Assembly (NCBI GenBank): GCA_028386065.3
Contig: JAKUCV010003671.1
Span: forward strand, 10,929 to 74,928
Source of the DNA: Turnera subulata
Lineage: Eukaryota > Streptophyta > Magnoliopsida > Malpighiales > Passifloraceae
DNA: 64,000 bases
Direction: 5' to 3'
The position numbers were made by a program, and so were the translations under genes. Below are positions 48,455 through 60,377 of this stretch, piece by piece (position 1 is the stretch's first letter; every line of letters starts with the position of its first letter). The notes under the pieces are model-generated. The model was not told the DNA's origin. It ran no database searches and saw nothing but the letters and a program-made list of their open reading frames with translations.

Positions 48455-49079
48455 GAGAGGCCAGGACGTACAGAGTTAGTGTCTGTCTGGCTTTGTTTTC
48501 TCTTTTCTTTTTTTTTCTTCTTTCTTTTATTTGATTTAGAACTGTCGGCTTTCGAAGTTTCTGGACATATTGCATCTTATTCCTATGGCCCCAGGGATGG
48601 ATGAGCACGGAAAAGGGGTTAATTACATTTTTTTTCCCAAGCAAGCAGGGTATTTCATTCATTAATATAATAAAACATGAGACAAATATAAGTCCGACTA
48701 CAAAATAGAAATCCAAATATAATTATCCAAATATAGCGGCCCAAAATAAAGGAAACATAACTAATGAAAATTGGGCAATCTAATACTAGTCAATACCAGT
48801 GAGGTTCCAAAATTCCATGAAGTTGTATTGATGCCTTCTAAGTCCAGCAACTAATCTTGATGTCTTATTCTAAAGTCAAATTTCACCAAGCGGGAGTTGA
48901 GGCTCAACTGTAAGCAAGACCCGAAGAGGATCGTCGTCATCACCTTCATTGTCGTAAGAGCATGAAAATGGAGGGTAAAAGGAATGAGGAAAACGGTGAA
49001 CAGTTACCCATAGAGCATTTTGAAAAATAGTCGCTAAGGGGGTAGATATCTGTATCATTACATTTGATTTAGTCAGATA
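48455..49079 (-). other. Spacer with possible orphan terminal exon
   Basis: A 60-codon minus-strand frame (49058-48876) reads like protein (aromatic and Pro-rich H-S-F-Y-P-P-F-S-C-S-Y-D, then D-D-D-D-P-L-R-V-L-L) and is preceded by a plausible acceptor GATACAG. I do not recognise the family. A Sirevirus LTR begins at 49080, so upstream exons could be separated or lost. The rest is AT-rich. Confidence 0.3.
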
Positions 49080-50601
49080 TGTTGGGTTAAGGTAATTAAC
49101 ATGTGCATTAGTGATTAATTAATTAGCCAATTAGTGCTAATTAGTGATTTAATCCAATTACCTAACCATGTGCTTAATTGATTTTGATTAATGGCAACCT
49201 AGGTTTATGAATATTTTAATCCACCAACCAAACCCTTGAATTAAAAAATGAATTCAGATTTCTTAAGGTTTGAGGTTAGTGGGATTGGTGTGTGTACTAA
49301 GGGTATTATTTTAATGGGTTAATGTCTCTTTCCTAGCTTGGACCACATTGCTTTTCTTACAACTTTGAGGCATTTCTTGGAGATGCTCCCATACCCTATG
49401 AACCGGAAATTAAGCTTGAATAAACCTAGAAAATATTTGTTTAGTGATCTGGGCAGAGCTTTTAAAGATTCATCTCTATTTAGCCCCGACTTGGGATCCT
49501 CAAACATAGATACCTAGTCAGCCCGTGCTGATTTTCTGGAAGATTGAGGCAACTTGTTGTAGACGCTCCCATGCTCTATAAACCTCGTATCTAGCTTAGT
49601 TTAACTCAGAAAATGTTGGACTAAGAATCTGGGCAGGTCTCATAACGGTTAGATTCCAATCTAAGCTTCCTAGGATCTTCAAACCTAGGAGTCTGCTAAG
49701 CTTCCTAGGATCTTCAAACCTAGGAGTCTGCTAAGCTTTGGCTAACTTTCTTGTATCTTGGAGCCATCTATTGGAGGCGCTCCTATGAGCACAAAACCTG
49801 CAAGTTTGTTTCTCTCTGTTCTGCAGGTGTTTGTTTAAAGGACTGCAAAGCTCTCACAACGACTCATTCTGATTCAGTCTAACCTAAGAGAATCAAATAT
49901 AGGCAGCGGCTTAGCATGTGCAGACCACTTTCTGGAATTTGAAGTGATGAAAGTTTTGGCGCCAATGATGCCAAATCTCGATGTAGCAGAAAGTGACAGC
50001 TAGCCGTTGGAAGATGAGGCTACCACTTCCCCCAGCCTCTATAAATTGAAGGAAGACTAAAAACTCAAGTTAGAGCTGCTATTACAAAGTCTTGCCATCA
50101 TACTACTTGAGTTACACTTGCAGTTCTCTAAAAGAGCCTAAATTGAGTGATATCTTAAAGGCTAAAGAGTTGAGCTTAATTGTACATCTTCTTGACTTTG
50201 TCATTGAAGATTCCTTGCTGTGAAATTAGAAACACCTTAGTGGGAACTTGGGATTAGTTTGCTTAGGTGGGATTCAACAAACCGGGGAGTTTTGTGGTGA
50301 GTGATAGATTTGAGCTTAGCCTAGGAAAAAGCTTGTAAAAGGTTATGGTTGAACCCGTAAAAGCCACGGTATAGTGAAGGTTAGAAATCTTAAGGTGGAC
50401 TTCTTGAGTAGTGGATGTAGTCCTTAGTGGTGAACCACTCTAAATTGTTGTGCCAATCTCTCTAACCTTTCTCTCTTAAGTGTATATTAGTGTGTGCATT
50501 AGTGCTCATAATCTGCAGATTCGAGTCCAAGAAGGATTTGGTATTAACCCTGCCAAATCAGTGATTAATCGAAAAGGGGCTAATTCACCCCCCACCCACC
50601 C
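49080..50601 (+). repeat. 5' LTR of Sirevirus-type element
   Basis: About 1.5 kb, from TGTTGGGTTAAGG to a C-rich end (CACCCACCC) just before the primer-like site at 50602. It contains three degenerate ~180-bp repeats (landmark GCTCCCAT near 49385, 49565 and 49779) and a perfect 35-bp tandem duplication (49661-49695 and 49696-49730), which explains the longer second interval. No partner LTR in the window, so the exact borders are approximate. Confidence 0.65.
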
Positions 50602-50655
50602 TGGTAGCGAAGCAAGGATCTCTGTTTTTGGATTAACCTGCAGGAGAAAAAGATC

Positions 50656-52317
50656 ATGGCATTCGAGGGATACAACATCAACAAGGCTCCATACTTCAAT
50701 GGGTTGAACTTCGACCATTGGAAATTCCGTATGAAGACTTTCCTTGAAGGAAAGGACTTGGAAATATGGCAAATTGTGAGCACTCCATATTCACGACCAG
50801 CAAAAGATATGTTGTTCTAGAATGAAGAAGAAATGAAGAAGGCAAGGCTAGATGCACAAGCAAAGAATGCTCTCCTTCGTGGCATTAGTCAAGCCGAGTT
50901 TGAGAGAGTGCGCTCTTGCAACACCGCACATGAAATTTGGAGCCTTCTTTGTGTAGCCCATGAAGGCACAAACCAAGTCAAAGAATCCAAGATGCACAGA
51001 CTCATGAGGGACTTTGAGCTGTTTCAAATGAGGCTGGATGAGTCAATTCAAGAGCTAGACACAAGGTTCACAATTTTGTGTAACAACCTTGCTTGTCTTG
51101 GAAAGGTGGTCACAACAAAAGAAAAGGTGACCAAGATTCTCAGATCTCTTCCAACTGAATGGGAGCCTAAGGTGACAGCAATAGAGGAAGCTAAAGATCT
51201 AAACACCCTCACCTACAATGAACTTATGGGTAACCTCATTGTGCATGGCTCGAAATTTGAAAAGAAAGCCAAAAAGAAGAAAGAGCTTGCTCTTAATGCA
51301 CAAAGAGATGATTCTGAGAGTGACTGAGACATTGCCTTCGTTATTCGGAATTTCATTAGGTTCATGAATAAGAGGAACCAAAGATGGAACCAAAGGGGGA
51401 TCAAACTTGAAGAATCAAAGAAGGAACAACCTCTTTGCTTCGGGTGTAATCGTCCTGAACATCTCAAAGCCGATTGTCCTTCGCAAAGAAAACCTAAGTA
51501 CGATGCTTCAAGAAGCAAAGAAAAGAAGGCAATGGTAGTATGGGATGATCTGGATTCTGAAAGTGATTCAGATGAAGAAGAGGCTGCCAACATATGTCTC
51601 GTGGCAAGAGGCAAAAATGAGGTATCAAATTCCGACCCTTCTGATTTTGAATTTGATAATATACAAGATGCATATGATGAATTGTTTATAAGCTTTAAGA
51701 AAATGGCAAAAGAAAACATTCAACTTAAACGGAAAATACAGGCATTAGAGTTTGAGAAGTCAGATCAACAAGCTAGAAGTGATAAGTTGAATGAAGAGCT
51801 AGTTTCATGTTCATCTGGTATCATTGATGCCAAACCAAATCTCGATGCACTAACTGATGCCTATAGTGAACTCAAAAAGAAAAGTAAGGCTAACTAGGAG
51901 ATGTGTGATAAGGTTCAGAAAGAAAATAATAGGCTGACCAGATACTGTGTCTATCTAAATGATATGCTAAAGAAATTCGAGTTTGGAAGTAAAGGTCTAG
52001 ACATGATTCTTGGACAACAAAGACACACTCTTCAAAAAGTAGGATTAGGAGCAACACATATTGTCTTTGAGAATAAGAAGACTCACAGTCATACTCAACA
52101 TACTTCCAAAAGTTCCTCATCATATAGAAATAAGTTCATTAAGTCTGATGCGAGCCATAGGAGTTACATTACTTGTCATTATTGTAGTCGACATGGGCAT
52201 GGCATCAAAAATTACATTTTTAGGAAGAAGAATTGTCCCATAAACTTTATGTGGGTACCTAAAGGTACCAAAAGTAACCTCCAAGGACCTAAGCTTGTGT
52301 GGGTACCAAAAACCTGA
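50656..52317 (+). pseudogene. gag: Sirevirus gag with three in-frame stops
   Basis: One frame throughout, interrupted by TAG (50818), TGA (51325) and TAG (51895). It starts with A-P-Y-F-N-G-L-N-F-D-H-W (gag N-terminal domain), then a UBN2-like region with L-R-S-L-P-T-E-W. Zinc knuckle 1 is C-F-G-C-N-R-P-E-H-L-K-A-D-C; an acidic segment and predicted coiled coil (about 51660-52020) follow. A second knuckle-like C-H-Y-C-S-R-H-G-H lacks its last Cys. The end W-V-P-K-T is typical of the junction to pol. Confidence 0.88.
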
Positions 52318-52319
52318 TT

Positions 52320-52917
52320 ATTCTGCAGGAAAAGAGGGATCCATGGGTACTTAATAGAAGATGCTCAAGACACATGACCAGAGACCCATATATGTTCACA
52401 TCCCTTTACTCAATAGACTGATGATCTGGCATCTGCGGTGCCAAATCGAAAGGCAAAGTTCTGGGTATAGGTAATGTTGGTAAAGATCTTATGATTGAAC
52501 ATGTGCTATTAGTTGATAATCTGAAGTTCAATCTTTTGAGTATAAAATAACTATGTGACCAAGGCTGCAAAGTGATTTTTAAAGCTAATGAATGCTCGGT
52601 AACTTACCTTGAGAATAATGATACTATCTTCATGGGTAAAAGATAAGGAAACCCATACTCTATCAATCTATGTGATGTTGTTAACCCCGTAAATAAGTAT
52701 TTTTAGTGTTAGCACAGAAACTCCAGAGCTTTGGCATAGAAGATTAGAACATGCTCACTTGGAGCTCATGTCAAACTTGCTAAAGAAGGAGCTTGTAAGA
52801 GTCTTTCACAAATGAAGTTCGAGAAAGAAAGTGTATCCCGAGCTTGTCAACTTGGCAAACAAACCAAGAGCTCTTTCAAACCCAAGAAGGTTCTGTCCAC
52901 ATTCCGGCCATTGGAAC
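52320..52917 (+). pseudogene. Sirevirus protease and pre-integrase remnant
   Basis: Broken into short frames. Recognisable pieces are R-H-M-T-R-D-x-Y-M-F-T downstream of the degraded protease active site, then N-V-G-K-D-L-M-I-E-H-V and L-V-D-N-L-K-F-N-L-L-S-I, and the end of the pre-integrase motif. Homology stops at 52917, where the solo LTR inserted. Confidence 0.8.
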
Positions 52918-54533
52918 TGTTAGTGTAATATGCCCAAAAGCCAATCATTGGATGATTGTATATAGTCATGTATATACATTAAGGTTATTTCAATAAATAT
53001 GTTTATGTGATAAACGCTTGGACATATTTATAACCCCAGAATATTTTATATTCGTAAATGTCCCTAGTCGATTATTATTATGGATGGGTTGTAATAATAA
53101 ATTAAGACTAGCGTATGTTGAGAATTATATGAGATATGAATTCTACATACGGGTACAAGTTAGAGAACTTGTGGTCTGGACTGACCCGACATAAGAACAC
53201 TACATGGAATGTTATATGATTGTCATTAGTGGTTCTTATATGTATTGTCCTTAGACCTGAGATCATCAAGGTTCCCAATATGTGAGTCATATACTTTGAT
53301 ATTACTCTTGGCTATTCGTAACTGAGTAGACCTTAGTGTAATCATTGGGTATATGATATAATGTGTAGTGGGTTTTGTATGAACAAGATGGGATTCGTCC
53401 AACCCATATAACGGGTATATTATCAGTTGGGCCTCTTGATAGAGTTGAACTGTAAATGCATGGCCATGCTCGGATTATGTGATATGGTGATATCATTTGT
53501 ATCTGTTTTACACAGTTAACTCGGGGATCAAGAAACTTAGATTAAAAATATATGAGATTGACTTATTCCATGTCTCGTGTTTAATCTTGATAATGTGACG
53601 AAAGGATAATGACATGTTTCCGAGGCATAATGAATCAGTACTGATCTTGTCGTTTGGGTAGCAATGATGTGTTGCTAGACGCCGCTTATTGTTTATAATT
53701 GTAAATGAGTTTGCAATTATTGCCAAACTTTACAAGTGCCTACAGGGTCACGCACTTAGAACTGTTGATTCGAGCTGGTGGTTAAACCATGGTTGGACCA
53801 TGTATTCGAGCTAGCGGTTAAACCATGGTTGGACCGTGGTTCGACCAGGTATTTGAGCTAGTGGTTAGACTATGGTTGGATCGGGTCGTTTGGGTTGGTT
53901 CGGTTCAATAGTTACCAGAATTATTGAACCTGAATTATTGTCCTAAAGGCATAAAAGGATGTGTTATTTTATATATATGTTGATACATAAAATTGAGTTA
54001 GTGGAGACATGATCATGTAGATGATTGTGACTAAAGTATAGATAATGAAAAACACAATTATGCATGATAAGATGTATGTATGATTGGTTGGCCATTTTCT
54101 ATATTAACTAACATGTAAACATATATGTGATATATGTAAGAGTGTGTAGTATGAGCAGATTTTGAGGTGAGCTCAACGCACAAACACATTCACAAGAGTT
54201 GTGAGAAAACACTCTAGGCTCTCTTGCTCTCGAAAATTCTGCAGCTAGCACTGCGGTTCGAGAGTGCTCGAGTTAGTGATCGTGAGACGGTTGCTAGCAG
54301 TCATCAACGGTTCGTGTGGATACCGTAGAGAAGTCGGATTTCTGTGCGGTTCTTGCTGATTCGTATCATCAGTTGAGTGAAAGCTCTTAACCAAACCAGG
54401 TACGAAATTTTTGTTATTCGGTTTACTTTGTTTCACATGGATCCTCCATGAGTTATGGGTTTTTCCGCTACGCATATTGTTTCTTTGTTTGCATACCATA
54501 TTGTTTCTTTGTTTGCATACCTGGTAACTTACA
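52918..54533 (+). mobile_element. Solo LTR nested in Sirevirus integrase region
   Basis: 1616 bp, TGTTAGTG...ACTTACA, flanked by the perfect 5-bp duplication GGAAC (52913-52917 and 54534-54538). The uninterrupted form of the same site exists at about 60907 (CATTGGAACTTCTAC), proving the insertion. Its orientation is uncertain. It contains three ~36-47-bp repeats with TTCGAGCT (53769, 53805, 53852) and a perfect ~24-bp tandem duplication near its end (54473-54520). No coding capacity. Confidence 0.93.
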
Positions 54534-55270
54534 GGAACTTCTACATCTTGATCTTTTCGGGCCAATGAGGATGGTAAGTCTAGGAGGTAAGCAATACACC
54601 TTTGTAATTGTGGATGACCATTCATGTTTTACTTGGGTGATCTTTCTAGCTCAAAAAGATCACGCTCTTCATGAGTTTGCATCCTTAGTTAGAAAGTTGC
54701 AAAATAAAAAAGGAAATAAGTTAACAAAGATTAGAAGTGATTATGGTGATGAATTTGACAATATTATCTTTAATCACTTCTGTGAAGAAAATGGCATTGA
54801 TCATACCTTTTTGGCTCCTAGAATTTCCCAACAAAATGGGATTGTTGAGAGGAAGAACCGAACCTTGTAAGAAATGGCACGAACCATGTTAAATGAGCAT
54901 AATCTTTCTACTTACTTATGGGCTAAAGCAGTAAACACAACATGTTATATACTTAATAGAGTGTCCATTAGATCAATCCTTGAAAAGACATCCTGTGAGA
55001 TTTGGAATGTCAAAATGCCAAACATTAGCTATTTTAAAGTTTTCGGGTCTAGTTGCTTCATATTGAATACAAAGGATACACTTGGCAAATTTGATATAAA
55101 ATCTGATGAAGGCATATTCCTTGGTTATTAAACTAAAACCAAAGCTTATAGAGTGTATAATAAAAGGCCTTTGTTGGTTGAAGAATCGATGCATGTTGTC
55201 TTTGATGAATTTGATGCTACTAACAATTCTGAAGATGTTGTAGAAGTGGAGAATCATAGTCCACAACCTT
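54534..55270 (+). pseudogene. Sirevirus integrase
   Basis: Continues from the split site with L-D-L-F-G-P-M-R, V-D-D-H-S-C-F-T-W, R-S-D-Y-G-D-E-F and Q-Q-N-G-I-V-E-R-K-N-R-T-L, then F-K-V-F-G-S-S-C-F-I. Stops interrupt at 54868-54870, 55129-55131 and 55270-55272, at positions usually occupied by Gln or Ser. Confidence 0.88.
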
Positions 55271-55499
55271 AGAGTACATCAATTCAGCAAATTGAAAAAC
55301 ATGAAGACAACAGGGCTGAAAGCTCAAATCCATTGACTGAGACAAATGCACTTGAGCAAGAACTTCCATCCAGTGAAGCGCAACCACATTTGGCATCAAA
55401 GGTGCCAAAAGGTCTCTCAACAGACGCCATCATAGGAGATCCAACAAGAGGAGTATCAACTCGCTCATCAATCCATAACATCAATTTACATCATGCATT

Positions 55500-56464
55500 T
55501 CTCTCATAAACAGAGCCGAAGAATGTTGTTGATGCCATAAATGATGAAAATTGGATTATGGCTATACAAGAAAAGCTAAACCAATTTGGGAGAAGTGACG
55601 TATGGGAATTTGTTGAAAGACCAAGTGATCATTCCATGACTGGCACAAAGTGGGGTGTTTAGAAACAAGCTAGATGAGGCTGAAAGTGTTACAAGAAACA
55701 AAGCCAAACTTGTTTCTCATGGATACAACCAAGAAGAAGGAATTGATTTTAATGAGACTTGAGTCAATTCAAATACTATTAGCACTTGCCTCTCACAAGG
55801 GATTCACGCTCTACCAAATGGATGTGAAGTGTGCCTTCCTAAATGGATTCATCATAGAAGAAGTGTATATTGAACAACCTTCCGGATTTGAGGGCTTTGA
55901 ACATCCCGACCATGTGTTCAAATTGAAGAAAGCACTCCATAGTTTGAAACAAGCATCAAGGGCTTGGTATGACAGGTTAAGTACATTCTTAATCACACAA
56001 GGCTTTACTAGAGGAAAAATTGACTCTACTCTTTTTGTGAAGCATTTTAAAAGTGATTTAATCATTATTCAAATCTATATGGATGACATATTATTTGGTG
56101 CTACTAATGACTCTTTGTGCAAAGAATTTGAAAAGTTGATGCACAGTGAATTCGAGATGAGCATGATGGGAGAATTAACATTCTTTCTCGGATTCCAAGT
56201 CAAGCAACAAAGAGACGAAATATTCATAAGTCAAGCAAAGTACACCAGGGAGTTACTGAAACGATTTGGCATAGATGGTGCCAAAACGTGTCCAACTCCA
56301 ATGAGCACATCAACTAAGCTAGACAAAAATGAACAAGGTAAAGATTTGGACATAAAGACCTACAAAGGCAATTAGCAGATATATTTACAAAGCCTTTGAA
56401 GGAGGATCAATTCAACAAGATTCGGTTGGAGCTTGGGATGTGTAACCCTCCTCAAAATGATTAA
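55500..56464 (+). pseudogene. Sirevirus reverse transcriptase with RNase H deletion
   Basis: After a broken N-terminus the frame 55674-56375 has F-T-L-Y-Q-M-D-V-K-C-A-F-L-N-G, L-H-S-L-K-Q-A-S-R-A-W, the catalytic Y-M-D-D (near 56075) and F-L-G-F-Q-V. At about 56370 K-T-Y-K-G is joined straight to the C-terminal end [13 protein letters not shown] in another frame, so essentially all of RNase H (roughly 0.7 kb) is deleted. The natural stop is at 56462-56464. Confidence 0.9.
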
Positions 56465-57281
56465 ATAATCAGGTAATATCCTTCCTTAATTCATGCTGAA
56501 TCATGCATCACATTCACACACTTCACTAGACATATGCATGGGCTGTGATGATATGTCAAAGAGAAGGCTCATATGGATCATCATTGGGTTTGCTAAAGGT
56601 GAAAGAAAAAGAGATGGGAAAATAGATTACAATCCAGAATTGATTCTGGCATGTCTCATGACCTCTAAATGATGACTACGTGTGAAGTGAAGAAGAAATA
56701 ATCCTTGAGAAAAGCAAGGATCAGATGGTCAGCTCTTTTGGTTCTTGGAATTCGGGAAAAGGTCAACTGGAAGAAGTATAATTTGGTTGAATTAATTACA
56801 AGCTACAAGAGGATTTAATTGGTATACACAAGTGAAAAGAAACGGAAACAAGAAAAGTGCAGCAGAATTGGTTAAATGCAATTATGGTATATCCCAGGAT
56901 TTTCGATGATGAGCTTTCATGTAAGAAAAGAGGAGAAGCATGATTTGAGGGTGCAAATTTTTAATTGATTTTATGGAGATCAATGAAAAGCTGAAAGAGA
57001 AAGGAATAAAAGAGCAAAAGAGCAAAAGAGCAAAAGAGAGAAGAGATGTGGGCTGTTGTTGCGTGAAAGGCGGAACCAAGGCGGCTGTCAAAAAAAAAAA
57101 GCCATGCTTGGAAACTCCCTATTATCCACCGGATTTCTCTCTCTCCTTTGCTCAGAATTTAAACCTCTAGGTATTATAATTAACCTACTTTTCTTGCTCA
57201 ATAACCCACTAACTGTGAGTTACCAATCTTAATACTACTCATACAAGGTAACTACCATATTCCCATTAATTAGTCATTAAT

Positions 57282-57734
57282 ATGGGAAAAGTCAGTGATA
57301 ATTCAAAAATTCCTCGAGGAGGAAAGAGAGTTCGTATTCGGACTAAACCCTCAACTGATCCTCAACCAAGAACTCTCTCTCTCAACTCAACCATTAGCGC
57401 TTAAAACGCAAAAGCCTTCCTACTCCAAACTCAAAAGAACATTGAAGGTTCTATTGGTCACTTTGATGAAAGGAGAAGAAGTATGGTTGATGTTCTTGCT
57501 CACTCATCTCTATTGGAATAAGTATTGAAGGAGTATAATCTCACACATGTGATAAAATTGGAAACTATCTGTACTCCTGCCTATGAGAAATTGCTCACCA
57601 ACATGATTTCAAAGGCTGATGATGATGGTCATACAATTGGTGTTCATAGTCTGATCGGTGGACAATTTGTCATCGTCGATGCCAAATTGATCAAAAACCA
57701 GCTCAAAGTGCCTAAAGGGAAATATATAAGGTAA
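57282..57734 (+). pseudogene. Sirevirus downstream ORF, first part
   Basis: From ATG at 57282 the frame reads M-G-K-V-S-D-N-S, a basic stretch R-G-G-K-R-V-R-I-R-T, then H-F-D-E-R-R-R-S-M and L-K-E-Y-N-L-T-H-V-I-K, interrupted by two stops (near 57402 and 57520). This resembles the extra frame found 3' of pol in Sireviruses, often called envelope-like or a plant transposon protein of unknown function. It breaks off at K-Y-I-R because of the insertion at about 57732, and resumes at 59824. Confidence 0.65.
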
Positions 57735-59823
57735 AAGTACCATAACACTGAATCAAGAATGATAGGGGTCCTGCAAGTGCACAGGGTTGTTGTAGTACTA
57801 TCAAGGTCGTATCCACAGGGACTGGGTTGAGCCTGTTACTTTCAATTAGACAAATTAGGCTAAGATAAGCAAATAGAAGTGGAGTTGAGTAAATGCTAGT
57901 TGAAATATAAACAGAGCAATAAAATAAAACAGCAGTAGTGTTGAAGTAAGAAAAGATCAGATTTGGTAAAGTCTTAGGCATCCGGGTTTCACATGTCCTG
58001 TTTCATGCTTTAAATTGCTCAACAGCCTCACAACAGGCTGAGCCTGTTTGACGGCCTGTGTTTAATAAGACGTCTTGAAGGGGCTCCCAACCTAATGTAC
58101 TACCAACGACTTTCGATCTTATTGATAGTTTCCTAAGCTTCCATCTACCCCTTGTCACTAGAATAGACGTCCACTTAGAGGTGAAGTTTGGTGTTGGGGC
58201 ATATTTTCCCACAGTCTCTCCCTTTCTTCTTCCAAACGGATAAGGAGTGAAGGCTGACTATTATTGGTCTAGCTTACTTGGCTTCTCCTTTCGGTGCTTC
58301 ACCAAACTGCTACTAGAATAAAAATAGGCTACTCAATAATCAATCAAGAAGCAGATTAAAATGGTGTCATTCTTCTTGACTGTGCCGCAACAGGCTGAGC
58401 CAGTGCTGAGCCTGTGACTGAGCCTGTGCCTGGGCCTGTCGAGAACACAAAGTCAATTACACAGATCAGTTCTTGCAGGTGCTCTCAACCTATACTGAAC
58501 CCATTTGTTTTCACTCACAGGTTCCTCCCAAGATTCTCACTCATCCTAATGCTTTTGCATCGGTCAAACCAAGGGGGTTAAGATTGGGTGTTGGGGCTAA
58601 TTCCTTAATTAATTCCTAACTTCTGTCAAAAGCTAGAAACTAAGGGATGGTTGCTGTGGTTCTAGTAACTATGGCTTCTCCTTTCGGTCCTTCACCTAGC
58701 TACCTACCATCATGCAAGGGTTTGGCCAGAACTCAAACATGGAGCAAGTTTGTAACAACCAAAACAAGAAAAATGGGTTAAGAACATAAGATGAGCAATT
58801 TATTGCAATAAGAACAGAAACATGCTTCACCCCTTCAACCTAAGAGGGGTTGTTTAATTCATGCTCAGAATTACAGAAACAAAGGGGGTAAAGGATAACA
58901 TGATGTTTGGAACAATCTAGAGGTTAGGGATAATACGATTTCTGCCCAGAAAAGGATGCAGAATCGTGTTTCCCCTTGAACCCTTTGTTCCAGAACTTCT
59001 GCAAGTTTTATGGGTGTTTGATCGATGGGTTTTCGATACTTGTTCTTCCTTTCTTCTTCTCTTTTATAGGCACAGATTCCTCTCTTCTTTCTTCTCCCAC
59101 ATACTGGAAGGCATGGCAGTTGGGCAAGTTGAGTTTCAGTTGCCCATCTTGCTCCTCGAGATAAGGCACCATGGGAGGTGTTCCGAATGGGTGAAATCTG
59201 CAAATCTACAGATTTTAGAAGACTTAGGGGGAGGATAATAGTTCTTTAATTGTTAAATTCTTTGGGTGTAATGATTATCCCCTCTTTCCCATGCTTAAAG
59301 TCTTCTGAAATGCTCAGGTCATGATTGCAGAGTTGAAGGTTTTGCAAGCGGTGAGGCTCTGCAAGTGGCTGAGTTTAATATTCTTTTCCTCGCGTTTCTG
59401 GTCATCTGCAGATTTCACAGGCTCAGCCTGTGCTGGGCCTGTGCCTGAGGCTGTGTGCAATTTCTTCCTATTCTTCTCTGCAATTGAATTCAGCTCCTCT
59501 TGTGATTGATGTGGTGGCATGATGGCTTTATGGATCAAGGAAAAGGTGGTGAAATCCAGTAGATAACTTGTGGTTAGAGAGAGATTCGTGGCCTTTTACT
59601 GATTCTGCAATGAACAACAGGCTCATGTTGTGCCAAAGGCTGTTTCTTCGAATTTTCCAATAAAATCTCCAAAATCCTTCGAAATGCACCTGGAATCACT
59701 AATCATATAGTAAGGGGTGGAATTTAAGAGAATATGATGAAATAATGCAAAGCAAGGCATATAGTCATGATAAGTTGAGAGTAAATATATCTAAAATCAT
59801 GCCTAAAACTATGCATATTTCAT
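57732..59823. mobile_element. Unclassified 2.1-kb insertion in Sirevirus ORF
   Basis: Separates the two halves of the downstream frame. Starts around GTAAAAGTACCATAACACTG; a block GTTGTAGTACTATCAAGGTC followed by CCACAGGGACTGG resembles a dispersed plant repeat I recall but cannot classify. It holds duplicated blocks (GGCTTCTCCTTTCGGTnCTTCACC near 58278 and 58672) and a recurrent CAGGCTGAGCCTG-like palindrome. No clear terminal repeats or target duplication. Confidence 0.5.
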
Positions 59824-60377
59824 GTGCATCAAAGAACTACCACACCGATCCTACTCACCTCCAATGTTATTGAGCAGAGAAGATTGATGTTTGGAAAAAG
59901 CACCAAAGCTAGAAAGTATGAGGATATGAATGCCAATCATATAATCTTGCTCTATGATATCACCTTAGTTCTTATTCCTCAACATAGCCACCAAGCCACT
60001 TTGAAGATCTATAATACGTGGCTGCTAGGATGCTTGCTGGGCAATAGTCCAATTGATTATGCATATATCTTTCTTCATCATATGCTATTGCACAAAGGGA
60101 GATCTTATGGGAGTTTAATCACACTTATGCAAGGTGTGTTCTATCTCACACAACTAAGCTCATCCAAGGATGCATGAGTTGAGGCAGTAATTGAAGAGGT
60201 GAAATATCTGAAGGAAGAAATTTTGAAAATCAAAGGGATGGTTACTAAGCTTATGGATATGCAAGAGGTATAATTGGACATGCTTGTGACCTACTTTCGT
60301 CCGGATGCTAATGTGTTATTTGCCTCGGATTCCTCCTTTGAGAAGGATGCTACTGAAGATGAATCCAATGAGTAACC
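59824..60377 (+). pseudogene. Sirevirus downstream ORF, second part
   Basis: Continues V-H-Q-R-T-T-T-P-I-L-L-T-S-N-V-I through a hydrophobic stretch (I-Y-N-T-W-L-L-G-C-L-L-G-N-S-P-I-D-Y-A-Y-I-F-L-H-H) to a stop at 60175-60177, with related residues beyond it up to about 60377 ending in an acidic tail. No signal peptide or clear fusion features, so no envelope role is claimed. Confidence 0.6.

Noticed and set aside
57295..57528. 77-codon frame overlapping the Sirevirus downstream ORF
   Set aside because: The family-like residues are in the frame starting at 57282, not this one.
60000..60177. Envelope glycoprotein function for the Sirevirus downstream frame
   Set aside because: No signal peptide, cleavage site or convincing membrane anchor is visible; called only a downstream ORF of unknown role.
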